A stretch of DNA of 64,000 bases, taken from assembly GCF_001500125.1 (NCBI RefSeq), contig NZ_LQIV01000005.1:62001-126000 (forward strand), written 5' to 3'. Position 1 is the stretch's first letter. Each line of letters starts with the position of its first letter. Shown here in pieces: positions 43,153 to 51,900 of this stretch. The DNA is from Mycobacterium sp. IS-1742. GTDB taxonomy: Bacteria > Actinomycetota > Actinomycetes > Mycobacteriales > Mycobacteriaceae. The position numbers were made by a program, and so were the translations under genes. The notes under the pieces are model-generated. The model ran no database searches. It was not told where the DNA came from and was given only the letters and a program-made list of their open reading frames with translations.

Positions 43153-43751
43153 GATCGGCCACCCGCTTCCTTGGCTGTGGGAGCGGAGTCGACCAGTTGC
43201 GACACGATGGTCTGCGCATCGCAGCTGGCGCCGCGGTTGTAGGGCAGCTTGGCCAGCATCATTCCCATCGCGCAGGTGTTGGACAGCGCGGCGAAGGTCA
43301 GACCGCCGCCGATGGCGCCGGCCACCCACTTGAGCTTGGGGGCGGCGATGCTGCCGAGGATGCTGGCCAGCACGACGGATCCGGCGACCAGCCGCACCTG
43401 ACGCTCGAGGTCCCAGCGCTGGGCGCCGCGGTTGACCGAGAAGCCCTTGCCCTCCCAGTCGGTGATGCCGCCGGCGAGGATGTGCACGTTGGACAGCCCG
43501 GCGTTGCGCAGGGTCTCCTCGGCCTGGGTGGCGCGCTGCCCGGACCGGCACACCAGGACCACGTCCTCGTCGAGGTGCTGGACGATCTCGTCGCGGTGCT
43601 CGCGCAGCAGGTCCAGTGGCACGTTGTAGGCGCCGGCGATGTGGGCGCTCTCGAACTCGGCCGGGGTGCGCACGTCGAGCACCCGCGGCGGGGTGGGGGA
43701 TCCGAGCAGCTGGCGCAGGTCGTGCGAATCGATGGTGGCGGGTGCGGTCAT
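43149..43751 (-). CDS. rhodanese with C-terminal membrane domain (YgaP/DUF2892-like)
   Basis: 200 residues: single rhodanese domain (1 to about 105) with active-site loop CRSGQRA, Cys68, then a linker and two hydrophobic helices containing Cys (ALSNTCAMGMMLAKLPYN) as in YgaP-like proteins. It moves sulfane sulfur at the membrane. ATG 43751 is preceded by an AAAGGACGCGGAG stretch. First gene of the arm rhodanese-tauE, divergent from the persulfide dioxygenase. Confidence 0.9.
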   Translation of the reverse strand: MTAPATIDSHDLRQLLGSPTPPRVLDVRTPAEFESAHIAGAYNVPLDLLREHRDEIVQHLDEDVVLVCRSGQRATQAEETLRNAGLSNVHILAGGITDWEGKGFSVNRGAQRWDLERQVRLVAGSVVLASILGSIAAPKLKWVAGAIGGGLTFAALSNTCAMGMMLAKLPYNRGASCDAQTIVSQLVDSAPTAKEAGGRS

Positions 43752-43791
43752 CTCCGCGTCCTTTCGGGTGGGGCGGCCCGGTTGGCTGTCG

Positions 43792-43897
43792 ATACCGCCG
43801 GGGGTATCCTGACCGCAATGCTACACATACCCCCGGGGGTAAATACAAGGAGGAATATCGATACCCCCTAGGGTACTTAACATACCCATAGGGGTAT
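43792..43897. promoter_or_regulatory. four CsoR/CstR-like palindromic operators
   Basis: Four 16-bp sites of form ATACCCxxxxGGGTAT lie between the two sulfur-gene arms: ATACCGCCGGGGGTAT (43792-43807), ATACCCCCGGGGGTAA (43827-43842), ATACCCCCTAGGGTAC (43861-43876) and ATACCCATAGGGGTAT (43882-43897). Start-to-start steps are 35, 34 and 21 bases. This is the operator type of CsoR-fold repressors; the persulfide sensor CstR controls just such genes. No csoR/cstR-like gene is in the window. Confidence 0.8.
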
Positions 43898-43955
43898 AGG
43901 CAGGCTGTTGGACAACAGGCCTAGGACCCGCCACCCGAACGAAAGGACTGTCACC

Positions 43956-45335
43956 GTGAAATTCACCCAGTACTACCTGGACTGCCTGTCCCACGCGTCG
44001 TACCTGATCGCCGACGAGAAGACCGGCCGCGCAGTCGTTGTCGACCCGCAGCGCGACGTGTCCGAGTACCTGGCGGACGCGAAGGAGGCCGGCTACACGA
44101 TCGAGTTGGTCATCGAGACGCACTTCCACGCCGACTTCCTGTCCGGCCACCTGGAGCTGGCCAAGGCCACCGGCGCGAAGATCGTCTACTCCGCGGTCGC
44201 CGAGACCGAGTTCGAGTCGATGGGTGTGGCCGACGGTGAGCGCTACTCGCTGGGTGACGTGACGCTGGAGTTCCGGCACACCCCCGGCCACACGCCGGAG
44301 TCGATGAGCATCGTGGTCTTCGAGCACGCCGACGACGAGGTTCCCTACGGTGTGCTGACCGGCGACGCGCTGTTCATCGGTGACGTCGGCCGGCCCGATC
44401 TGCTGGCCTCGATCGGCTTCACCCGCGAGGAACTGGCCGAGAAGCTGTACGACTCGCTGCACAACAAGCTGATGACGCTGCCCGACGCCACCCGGGTGTA
44501 CCCGGCGCACGGTGCCGGCTCGGCCTGCGGCAAGAACCTCTCCACCGACCTGTGGTCGACCATCGGCGACCAGAAGGAGACGAACTACGCACTGCGCGCC
44601 GCCGACAAGGCCACGTTCATGGACCTGGTGACCGAAGGGCAGCCCCCGGCACCGAGCTACTTCGTCTACGACGCGGTCCTCAACCGCAAGCACCGCGAAC
44701 TGCTGGACGAGACCAAGATGCCGGCCGCCATGACGTACGAACAGGTGCGCGACGCGATGAAGGCAGGCGCGATCCTGGTCGACGGCCGCGGCCCGGAGGA
44801 GTTCGCGCTGGGTCACCTGCGCGGCGCCGTCAACATCGGGTTGGCGGGCCGGTACGCCGAATTCGCCGGATCGGTGGTGCCCACCGACGTCGACATCGTG
44901 CTGTTCACCGAACCGGGCCAGGAGCTGGAAGGCAAGAATCGGCTCGCCCGAATCGGTTTCGACCGTGTGATCGGTTACCTGGACCGCCCGTTCGAGGTGA
45001 TGGTCAACCACCAGGCCGAGGTCCAGATGGCGTCCCGCTTGACGGCCAAGGCCTTCGACGAACGCGTGGCCGACGTTTCCAACCTGCAGATCGTCGACGT
45101 GCGCAACCCGGGTGAGGTCGCCGCGGGAACCATCCCGAATGCCCTCACCATCCCGGTGGGTCAGCTGCCGTCCCGGGTGGCCGAGCTGGATCCGGCCAAG
45201 CCGACCGTCGTGTACTGCGCCGGTGGCTACCGGTCCTCGGTGGCCGCAAGCCTGTTGCGGCAGAACGGGTTCGGCGATGTCAGCGACATCCTGGGCGGCT
45301 ACAACGCCTGGGACGACGCGCACCAGAACGCCTGA
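43956..45335 (+). CDS. persulfide dioxygenase-rhodanese fusion (CstB-type)
   Basis: 459 residues from GTG 43956 (GAAAGGA upstream). The N-terminal metallo-beta-lactamase fold has the ETHE1 iron ligands His56, His112 and Asp137 (ETHFHADF, PGHTPES, GDALFIGDVGRPD) and GAGSACGK, which in CstB carries a second reactive Cys. A Cys-less rhodanese domain (about 265-355) and an active one with Cys421 (VVYCAGGYRSS) follow. It oxidises low-molecular-weight persulfide to thiosulfate. The quinone reductase frame follows 14 bases after the stop. Confidence 0.93.
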   Translation: MKFTQYYLDCLSHASYLIADEKTGRAVVVDPQRDVSEYLADAKEAGYTIELVIETHFHADFLSGHLELAKATGAKIVYSAVAETEFESMGVADGERYSLGDVTLEFRHTPGHTPESMSIVVFEHADDEVPYGVLTGDALFIGDVGRPDLLASIGFTREELAEKLYDSLHNKLMTLPDATRVYPAHGAGSACGKNLSTDLWSTIGDQKETNYALRAADKATFMDLVTEGQPPAPSYFVYDAVLNRKHRELLDETKMPAAMTYEQVRDAMKAGAILVDGRGPEEFALGHLRGAVNIGLAGRYAEFAGSVVPTDVDIVLFTEPGQELEGKNRLARIGFDRVIGYLDRPFEVMVNHQAEVQMASRLTAKAFDERVADVSNLQIVDVRNPGEVAAGTIPNALTIPVGQLPSRVAELDPAKPTVVYCAGGYRSSVAASLLRQNGFGDVSDILGGYNAWDDAHQNA

Positions 45336-45349
45336 GCGGAGCGAAAACC

Positions 45350-46545
45350 ACGACCGACAAGCACCAGATCGTCATCGTCGGCGGGGGGACCGCCGGCATC
45401 TCCGTCGCGGCCCGCCTGCTGCGCAAGGGACACACCGACGTGGCCGTCATCGAACCGTCCGACACGCACTATTACCAACCGCTGTGGACGCTCGTCGGCG
45501 GCGGGCAGGCGAAGGCGTCGACGACCGCGCGCCCCGAGGCCTCGGTGATGCCCAAGGGTGCGACGTGGATCAAGAACGCCGCGGCATCGGTCGATCCGGA
45601 CGACAACACGGTCACCTGCGGCGACGGGGCGGTCTACGAGTACGACGTCCTCGTCGTCAGTCCGGGCATCCAGCTGGACTGGGACCGGACCGAGGGTCTG
45701 CAGGATGCGCTCGGCAAGGACGGCGTGTCATCGAACTACCGGTTCGACCTGGCGCCGCGCACCTGGGAGTTCATCCGCGACCTGCGTTCGGGCAGTGCGG
45801 TGTTCGCGATGCCGTCGGGCCCGATCAAGTGCGCGGGCGCGCCGCAGAAGATCGCCTACCTGGCCAGTGATCACTGGCGCAGGCAGGGCGTTCTCAAGGA
45901 CATCGACGTGCACCTGGTGGTGCCCACCCCGCGGCTGTTCGGCATCCCCGCGATCGCCGACAACCTCGACGTCATCGCCGCGGACTACGGCATCACGGTG
46001 CACACCGGAGCGGAGGTGACCTCTGTCGACGCCGCGGCGCACAAGGTGGGCATCACCCGCACCGGCGACGGCGGATCCGACACGATCCTGGCCTACGATG
46101 TGCTGCACGCTGTGCCGCGCCAGTCGGCGCCGGACTGGATCAAGGCGAGCCCGTTGTCGACGGGCGACGGAGGCGGCTACGTCGAGATCGACAAGCACAC
46201 CATGCAACACGTGCGGTATCCGAACGTCTTCAGCCTCGGCGACGCCGGATCGTCACCGAACTCCAGACCGGCGCGCCTATTCGCAAGCAGGCGCCGGTGG
46301 TGGTCGACAACATCGAGGCGTTCCTGGCCGGCCGGCCGTTGACGGCCTCGTACAACGGCTACGGCTCGTGCCCGATCGTCACCTCGTCGCATGCGATGCT
46401 GCTGGCGGAGTTCGACTACGACCTGAACGTGACGCCGTCGTTCCCGCTGCTCGATCCGACCGCGCCGCATCGCGGCTACTGGTACCTCAAGAAGTACGGG
46501 CTGCCGTTCATGTACTGGAATCTGATGCTCAAGGGCTTGGCCTAG
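45350..46545 (+). pseudogene. sulfide:quinone oxidoreductase-like gene with ACG at the start position and a frameshift
   Basis: The frame beginning TDKHQIVIVGGGTAG has an FAD motif and runs through GPIKCAGAPQK (first redox Cys) to GDAGSSPNS. At about 46263 it needs one extra base (TCC-AAG-ACC expected, TCC-AGACC seen); after correction it reads TGAPIRKQAPVVVDNIEA, passes GYGSCPIVTS (second redox Cys) and stops at 46545. GGAGCG at 45338 is correctly spaced to codon 45350, but that codon is ACG; no ATG, GTG or TTG lies in frame before 45440, inside the FAD domain. Decay or sequence errors are both possible. Confidence 0.8.
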
Positions 46546-46967
46546 CGATCCGGCAGCAGCGGGTCGAGGAGGCGCAGTTCCGCGGTGCTCACCCACGACG
46601 GATTGGACTGCTGGGGGGACCGGAACACCTCCATCGACTGCAACCCCGGGATCGCTTGCAGTTCGGCGGCCGTCAGGGGCGTCGCGAACAACGGGATGTG
46701 CACGGGCAGCCGCAGCCCACCGTCGCTCGCGGTGAGCTCACCGGTGACGTGCCCCGCACCCCAGAAGCCTCGCCGCGGGTGCGCCGACACCCAGAACAGG
46801 ACACGCTGACCGCGCCGGATGAGCCGTGACCGGTAGTTGTCGGCGACGCACCACTGCGGCGTCGTCTCGCCGGCCGCCAGCATGGCGTCCAGGGGTGTCA
46901 TGTGCGGATTGCACTTGATGACCCACGCGCCCAGGGCTTCGAGAGTCACGCTGCGTTCGGGGGCCAC
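46542..46967 (-). CDS. EVE-domain protein
   Basis: 141 residues from GTG 46967 (GGAGG upstream). WVIKCNPHM at the N-terminus, W-C-V-A-D-N-Y, GQRVLFWVSAHPRRGFWGAGHVTGE and a C-terminal NPSWVST make up an EVE (PUA-like) fold. EVE domains bind modified bases in DNA or RNA; partner and target here are unknown. Its stop overlaps that of the quinone reductase gene as a shared CTAG. Confidence 0.75.
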   Translation of the reverse strand: MAPERSVTLEALGAWVIKCNPHMTPLDAMLAAGETTPQWCVADNYRSRLIRRGQRVLFWVSAHPRRGFWGAGHVTGELTASDGGLRLPVHIPLFATPLTAAELQAIPGLQSMEVFRSPQQSNPSWVSTAELRLLDPLLPDR

Positions 46968-47047
46968 AGGTGAATCCTCCTGCCGACGATGCCGTCGCAA
47001 ACCGAGTAGGGTTCGGCTGCCATGCCCGAACTCGACGGATACAAACG

Positions 47048-48076
47048 GTGACGAGTCGACTCGACGTCCTGATCGCCTCCTATCTGGAGCCTGTTCTGGT
47101 CGAGGCGATCGCCGCCGCCGACCCGCGGATCCGCGTGCACTACCACCCCGAACTGCTTCCCGAACCACGCTGGCACGGCGATCACCTGGGTACGCCGCGA
47201 CGGTTGACCGCAGAGCAGGACCAGCAGTGGACGAGGCTGCTCGCGGAGGCAGAGGTGATGTTCGACTTCGACTGGCGGCGCCCGTCGGACACGCTGGCGC
47301 AGTCGCCCAGGCTGCGCTGGGTGCAGGCCACCTCGGCCGGGATCGGCACCCGGATGGAAGCGCTCGGGCTGCGTCACACACCGCTCACCGTGACCACGGC
47401 CTCCGGTGTGCACGCCGATCCGCTGGCCGAGTTCGCCCTGGCCGGGATCCTCTACTTCGCCCGTGGCCTCCCGGGGTTGGCTGCGGCTCGCCGCGACCGG
47501 TCCTGGCGGCAGGGCCCTGCGACCGAACTCGCGAATCGGCATGCCGTCGTCGTCGGTGCCGGCCGGATCGGGACCCGCATCGCCGAACTCCTGGCCGCAT
47601 TCGGGGTGAGCTCCACAGGGGTGACGCGCACGAGTCGCGAGCTCGGCTCACCGTTCATGAAAGCCGTTACGCGCGAGGCGCTTCCCGGGCATCTTCCGGA
47701 CGCCGACATCCTCGTGGTCGCCGTGCCCGGCACCGACGAGACGCGCGCCATGATCGGGGCCCGGGAGGTGGCGGCCCTGCCCGATGGGGCGATCGTCGTC
47801 AACGTCGGCCGGGGCACGACGATCAACGAGGACGCCCTGGTCGAAGCGCTCGCCGACCGGAGGCTGGGCGGCGCCGTGCTCGACGTGACCCGGGTCGAAC
47901 CGCTGCCGTCCGATTCCCCGTTGTGGACCCTCGACAACGTGATCGTGAGCCCGCACACCGCCGCCAACGTGTCGTCCGAGAACGCCAAGATCGTCGACAT
48001 CTTCGTCGACAACCTGCGGCGTCACCTCGACGGCGAGGATCTCCGCAACCGCTACGACCACGACGCGGGGTATTGA
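47048..48076 (+). CDS. D-2-hydroxyacid dehydrogenase
   Basis: 342 residues from GTG 47048. NAD-binding GAGRIGTRIAELLAAFG, catalytic Arg within NVGRGTTINEDALVEAL, an acid in DVTRVEPLPSDSPLW and the catalytic His in SPHTAAN are all present. It would reduce a 2-keto acid or oxidise a D-2-hydroxy acid; substrate unknown. It is divergent from the EVE gene with about 80 bases between. Confidence 0.9.
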   Translation: MTSRLDVLIASYLEPVLVEAIAAADPRIRVHYHPELLPEPRWHGDHLGTPRRLTAEQDQQWTRLLAEAEVMFDFDWRRPSDTLAQSPRLRWVQATSAGIGTRMEALGLRHTPLTVTTASGVHADPLAEFALAGILYFARGLPGLAAARRDRSWRQGPATELANRHAVVVGAGRIGTRIAELLAAFGVSSTGVTRTSRELGSPFMKAVTREALPGHLPDADILVVAVPGTDETRAMIGAREVAALPDGAIVVNVGRGTTINEDALVEALADRRLGGAVLDVTRVEPLPSDSPLWTLDNVIVSPHTAANVSSENAKIVDIFVDNLRRHLDGEDLRNRYDHDAGY

Positions 48077-48160
48077 CGCACCGCCGGCGATCGTCGCGGT
48101 TACCCTTCCGGGTGAGTGCCGACCGCTCGACGTGCCGGCCCGACCCAGGAGATGTTCGAC

Positions 48161-48919
48161 ATGAGCGTTGACGATGTGTTCGACACCGCCGCAACCGCAG
48201 GAGCGGCCATCGAAGAAGCGGTGGCGGTGTTCATGTTGCATCCGGAGACCTACGGCGGAAGCGTCGCAGCCGGCTACGAGAACCCGCTCGCGGGCTATGT
48301 CGCCGGCCGCGGCGGAGTGCTGGGTGACGCCACCGGCACCACGGTCGCGGCGGTGTTCGCGGTGTTCGAGCCGACGGGGTTGGCGGCGATGTGGGACGAG
48401 GGCGTCGCGGTCCGAGGCGCGATCGGTGCGGCGCAGGTGTACTGGGACCAGACCGCGGAGTTCGGCCGTACGTACCTTTCCGGTGCAGAGGGACTGGATC
48501 GCATCGCCGCACTCGGGGAGAAGGTGATCGCGGCGGCACCGATCAGCGGATTGCCGCTCTTCGCGGGCTGGCGCGCGATGCCGCTGGCCGAAGACGCCGC
48601 GGCCCGGGCACTGCAGGTGATGTTCGTGCTGAGGGAACTGCGTGCCGGACTGCACTTCAACGCGCTGTCGCTCACCGATGTCACCCCGATCGAGGCGCAC
48701 ATGCTCAACAAGGGCCCGAGGTACGCCGCGATGTTCGGCTGGCCCGAACCGTTCGCCGACGGTGCGGACAAGAAGGAGCGCTACGACGAGGCCGAGCAGG
48801 CGACCAACCGTCGGATGAGCGGGATCTTCTCGGCTGCACTGGATCCCACCGAGGCCGAGGAACTCGCCCGGCTCAGCACCGCGGCGCTGGCGTCGTTGAA
48901 GGCGAACGTCCCGAGCTGA
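48161..48919 (+). CDS. SCO6745-family protein, function unknown
   Basis: 252 residues, helical, starting MSVDDVFDTAATAGAAIEEAV; segments HPETYGG, YFAGR-like YVAGRGGVLG, ALQVMFVLRELRAGLHFNALSL and EAHMLNKGPRYAAMFGWPEPF recur in this actinobacterial family, sometimes described as HTH-related. AGGAG sits nine bases before ATG 48161. The heme oxygenase gene starts one base after its stop, so the two are cotranscribed. Confidence 0.72.
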   Translation: MSVDDVFDTAATAGAAIEEAVAVFMLHPETYGGSVAAGYENPLAGYVAGRGGVLGDATGTTVAAVFAVFEPTGLAAMWDEGVAVRGAIGAAQVYWDQTAEFGRTYLSGAEGLDRIAALGEKVIAAAPISGLPLFAGWRAMPLAEDAAARALQVMFVLRELRAGLHFNALSLTDVTPIEAHMLNKGPRYAAMFGWPEPFADGADKKERYDEAEQATNRRMSGIFSAALDPTEAEELARLSTAALASLKANVPS

Positions 48920-48920
48920 G

Positions 48921-49577
48921 ATGGACCGCGCCGACCACCCGAACCACACCGCGTGGCCGTTGTCGGTCGCGATGAGGGAGGGCTCGGCCGCCGAACACGA
49001 CGCCGCCGAGCAGTCACCGTTCGTGACGGAACTTCTGGCCGGCCGGGTCGGCCGCCGCGGTTACGCCGAATACCTGTTGCGTCTGCGGGTGGTCTACGAA
49101 GCCCTGGAGGATGCCGTCCGCGCCCGTCGCGACGACCCACTGGTCGCCGCGATCCACGACCCGGTGCTCGAACGCCTGCCGGCCATCGACGCGGATCTCG
49201 AGCACTGGGCCCCCGGCGCACGTCGCGCCATCGATTCGCCTGCCGCGCAACGATATCGGGACCGAATCCTCGAATCATCCTGGGGCGGAGCGTTACTGGC
49301 CCACCACTACACCCGATACCTCGGCGACCTGTCCGGGGGTCAGGCCATGGGCAGGATCCTCGACCGCGAATTCGGTCTCGACGGTGCGGGGCTGGCCTTC
49401 TACGACTTCGGCCTGCGGGTGAAGCCGTACAAGGACGGATACCGGGACCGCCTCGACGGGCTGGGCCTGGACGCCGGTGACACCGACCGAGTGGTGGACG
49501 AGGTGAAGGTGGCCTTCGGCCTCAATCAGGCGTTGTTCGACGAACTGGCCGCGCGGCTGCCGAGTTTTCGCCGCTGA
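48921..49577 (+). CDS. biliverdin-producing heme oxygenase
   Basis: 218 residues of the HmuO/HO-1 type: proximal His26 in MREGSAAEHDAAE, the distal helix GDLSGGQAMG (135-144) and the KxYKDxYR-like KPYKDGYRDRLDGL. It opens heme to biliverdin, CO and iron. Mycobacteria are better known for MhuD, a different fold, so this canonical enzyme would be an additional route of iron recovery. The last 52 bases overlap a convergent TspO-like gene. Confidence 0.92.
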   Translation: MDRADHPNHTAWPLSVAMREGSAAEHDAAEQSPFVTELLAGRVGRRGYAEYLLRLRVVYEALEDAVRARRDDPLVAAIHDPVLERLPAIDADLEHWAPGARRAIDSPAAQRYRDRILESSWGGALLAHHYTRYLGDLSGGQAMGRILDREFGLDGAGLAFYDFGLRVKPYKDGYRDRLDGLGLDAGDTDRVVDEVKVAFGLNQALFDELAARLPSFRR

Positions 49578-50374
49578 TCGGTCCGCTCGCGGTTGCGCAA
49601 CGCGACGACCAGCACCGCGGCGACGAGCACGGCGGCACCGGCCAGTGACGCGATCAGGATCGACGTGGTCTCGCGCAGACGCACCGCGATGCCGATCAGG
49701 GCCCAGATGAGTACCAGCGCATAGGCTATGTCGCGGTGGAGGAACGTCATCGTCACGCCGAGCGTGGCCGCCACCAGCACCATGATGACGCCCCACGTCG
49801 GCTCGGAGAGACCGAATCCGTTCCAGCCCGCGTCGTCGAGCGTGATGGTGGCGTTGGCGATGGTGGCCACCGAGATCCAGCCCAGATACACCCGGAACGG
49901 GATGTGCACCGTCCAGCGCTCCACCGTCGACATCGGCGGATGGGCGGCCTGCAGGCGGTAGATGACGATCAGCGTGCCCAGCAGCACCAGCATCAGCAGC
50001 ATGCTCAGCGGGAAGGGGTTGTAGTGCCAGGCGAACAGCCACGTGCAGTTGGCCGCGGCGGTGAGCAGATACCAGGGCGCGATCGCCCGCGCCGCGCCGC
50101 TGTCCGGACGCCCTCTGGCCAGGGTGAGGCTCAGGTAGACGCTGTAGGCGATCAGCCCGAGATAGATCACGCTCCAGATCGAGAACACGTACCCGGCGGG
50201 CACGAAGTACACCTCGAAGCGACGGGTGACGTCACCGGTGGTCTGGCCATTGATCGGCAGGCCGTTGGCGAGATAGTTGACGAACAGTGTGGCCGCCGTC
50301 GCCAGGCTGACGCCGCCCGGCAACAACAACGTCGACGCCGTGGTCGACCGGCTGTCGACGGTCCGACCGGACAT
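49526..50374 (-). CDS. TspO/MBR-like tryptophan-rich membrane protein
   Basis: 282 residues from ATG 50374 (GAGGAGC upstream), about seven to eight hydrophobic segments. The motif YVFSIWSVIYLGLIAYSVY and repeated W/Y/P residues in helices match tryptophan-rich sensory proteins, which bind porphyrins. It follows a TetR gene by 26 bases and converges on heme oxygenase, suggesting a shared tetrapyrrole theme; that is inference. Confidence 0.78.
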   Translation of the reverse strand: MSGRTVDSRSTTASTLLLPGGVSLATAATLFVNYLANGLPINGQTTGDVTRRFEVYFVPAGYVFSIWSVIYLGLIAYSVYLSLTLARGRPDSGAARAIAPWYLLTAAANCTWLFAWHYNPFPLSMLLMLVLLGTLIVIYRLQAAHPPMSTVERWTVHIPFRVYLGWISVATIANATITLDDAGWNGFGLSEPTWGVIMVLVAATLGVTMTFLHRDIAYALVLIWALIGIAVRLRETTSILIASLAGAAVLVAAVLVVALRNRERTDQRRKLGSRAASSSNNA

Positions 50375-50400
50375 GGGGGAGCTCCTCTTCGTCTGGGGTG

Positions 50401-50997
50401 TCAGGTAGATGCCCGCTGGGGGCGATGTCCAACCGCCGCGTGCACCGCCGCCTGTACCCCGTGCCCGGCGCACACGATGGGTTCGACGGAGCGCAGCGTG
50501 CGGCACAGCACGAAGGCGCCCTCGAGGGCGGTCAGGGTGATCGTCGCCAGCCGGCGGCACTCCTCCTCGGAGACGCCGAGTCTGCCGAACCACGCCGCGA
50601 GGCCGGTCAGCCAACTCTCGAAGACCTCCGCCGCCTCCATCCGGAGCCGTTCGTTGGTGCTGGCCACCTCCAGGGCGATGGTCTCGATCGAACACGCCTC
50701 GCTGTAGTCCTGGGCCTCGAGGTCCGCACCCGCCTTCTCGAACAACCGGGGGATGCCGTCGAGCGGGTCGATGCCCGCCAGCTGCGCGCCGACGAACTCG
50801 CCGTACCGAACGCCCTCGCGGCGAATGACTTCCACGCTGATGGCCTCTTTGCCGCCGGGAAAGTGGTGGTAGATCGACCCGAACGGTGCGTGCGCGGCGG
50901 CCGAGATCTGCTTGAGGCCGGTGGCCGGCATGCCCTGACGTCGGTACAGCTCGGCCGTCGCATCGAGGATCCGGCTGCGGGTGGACGGATCTGGCAT
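50401..50997 (-). CDS. TetR-family regulator (LmrA/YxaF-like)
   Basis: 198 residues from ATG 50997 (AAGGAG upstream). HTH: RSRILDATAELYRRQGMPATGLKQISAAAHAPFGSIYHHFPGGKEAISVEVI, a sequence style shared with LmrA/YxaF-like repressors. It lies upstream of the TspO-like gene in the same operon and is divergent from an alpha/beta-hydrolase gene at 51076; either could be its target. Confidence 0.88.
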   Translation of the reverse strand: MPDPSTRSRILDATAELYRRQGMPATGLKQISAAAHAPFGSIYHHFPGGKEAISVEVIRREGVRYGEFVGAQLAGIDPLDGIPRLFEKAGADLEAQDYSEACSIETIALEVASTNERLRMEAAEVFESWLTGLAAWFGRLGVSEEECRRLATITLTALEGAFVLCRTLRSVEPIVCAGHGVQAAVHAAVGHRPQRAST

Positions 50998-51033
50998 GAG
51001 GTCTCCTTCTTGCGCATCGTGCCACGACAGCAT

Positions 51034-51056
51034 ATCGTCCAAATAAGTAGAACGAT
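51034..51056. promoter_or_regulatory. possible TetR operator in the divergent spacer
   Basis: ATCGT (51034-51038) and ACGAT (51052-51056) are inverted with a 13-base AT-rich centre between the two divergent genes. The repeat is short, so the call rests mainly on location. Confidence 0.3.
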
Positions 51057-51075
51057 CTATCTAGGAGGCGATCAC

Positions 51076-51900
51076 ATGCTCTCCGTGGACGTGCCGTCCG
51101 GACCCATCTCCTACGACGACACCGGTGGCGACGGGCCCACGCTCGTATTCGGTCACGGCCTGCTCATGGACGGCAGGCAGTGGCGCAAGGTCATCCCGCT
51201 GCTGCCCGGGTACCGCTGCATCACACCGACTCTGCCGCTGGGCGCGCACACCGCGCCGATGAACGACGACGCGGACCTGACCCAGACGGGGGTGGCCGGC
51301 ATCCTGGCCGACTTCCTCGACGCCCTCGACCTCGACGACGTGACCCTGGTCCTCAACGACTGGGGCGGTGGACAATTCGTCATCACCGAGCGCCGCGACA
51401 AGCGCGTCGGCAGACTCGTGCTCGCGTCCTGCGAGGCTTTCGACAACTTCCCGCCGAAACCGGCTCGGCCCGCGGCCCTGCTGTGCCGGCTCCCGGGTGG
51501 CGGCTGGGTCCTGAGCCGGATGCTGGGGACGCGGTTCTTTCGCCACAGCCGCCAGGCCTACGGCGGGATGGCCAAATCCGGACTACCCGACGAGTTGTAC
51601 GACGAGTGGTTCCGGCCCGCCGTCGAGAACGCCGCGATCCGCCGCGATCTGGTCAAGTTCGCCACCGGTGCACCTCCGCGCCGCCGGTTGCTCGAAATGT
51701 CCGAGATGCTGGGCGCTTTCGACCGCCCGGTACTCGTCGTCTGGGCGCGGGAGGACCGGATGATGCCCCTGGAACACGCCGACCGCCTGGTCGCGCTGTT
51801 CCCCGACGCCAGAAAAGTCGTGATAGACGACTCCTGGACACTCATCCCCGAGGACCAACCGGAGGCCATGGCGCAGGCCCTGCGGGATTTCGTGGGCTAG
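51076..51900 (+). CDS. alpha/beta-hydrolase with Asp nucleophile position and no visible catalytic His
   Basis: 274 residues from ATG 51076 (AGGAGG seven bases upstream). FGHGLLMDGRQWRKV is the oxyanion segment. The nucleophile elbow reads LNDWGGGQF, with Asp as in haloalkane dehalogenases and epoxide hydrolases. The acid is probably in WAREDRMMP. Where GH normally precedes the EDQPE helix the sequence is DDSWTLIPEDQPEAM, so the catalytic His seems absent. Its activity may be altered or lost. Its stop shares CTAG with the convergent MOSC gene. Confidence 0.82.
   Translation: MLSVDVPSGPISYDDTGGDGPTLVFGHGLLMDGRQWRKVIPLLPGYRCITPTLPLGAHTAPMNDDADLTQTGVAGILADFLDALDLDDVTLVLNDWGGGQFVITERRDKRVGRLVLASCEAFDNFPPKPARPAALLCRLPGGGWVLSRMLGTRFFRHSRQAYGGMAKSGLPDELYDEWFRPAVENAAIRRDLVKFATGAPPRRRLLEMSEMLGAFDRPVLVVWAREDRMMPLEHADRLVALFPDARKVVIDDSWTLIPEDQPEAMAQALRDFVG

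Noticed and set aside
42277-43897. Local csoR/cstR gene for the sulfur cluster
   Set aside because: Every frame in and around the cluster is explained by the listed genes; no short Cys/His CsoR-like protein was found.
46542-46545. Shared CTAG at convergent stops (also 51897-51900) as a regulatory signal
   Set aside because: TAG stops on both strands create CTAG by necessity when genes overlap by four bases; no further symmetry.
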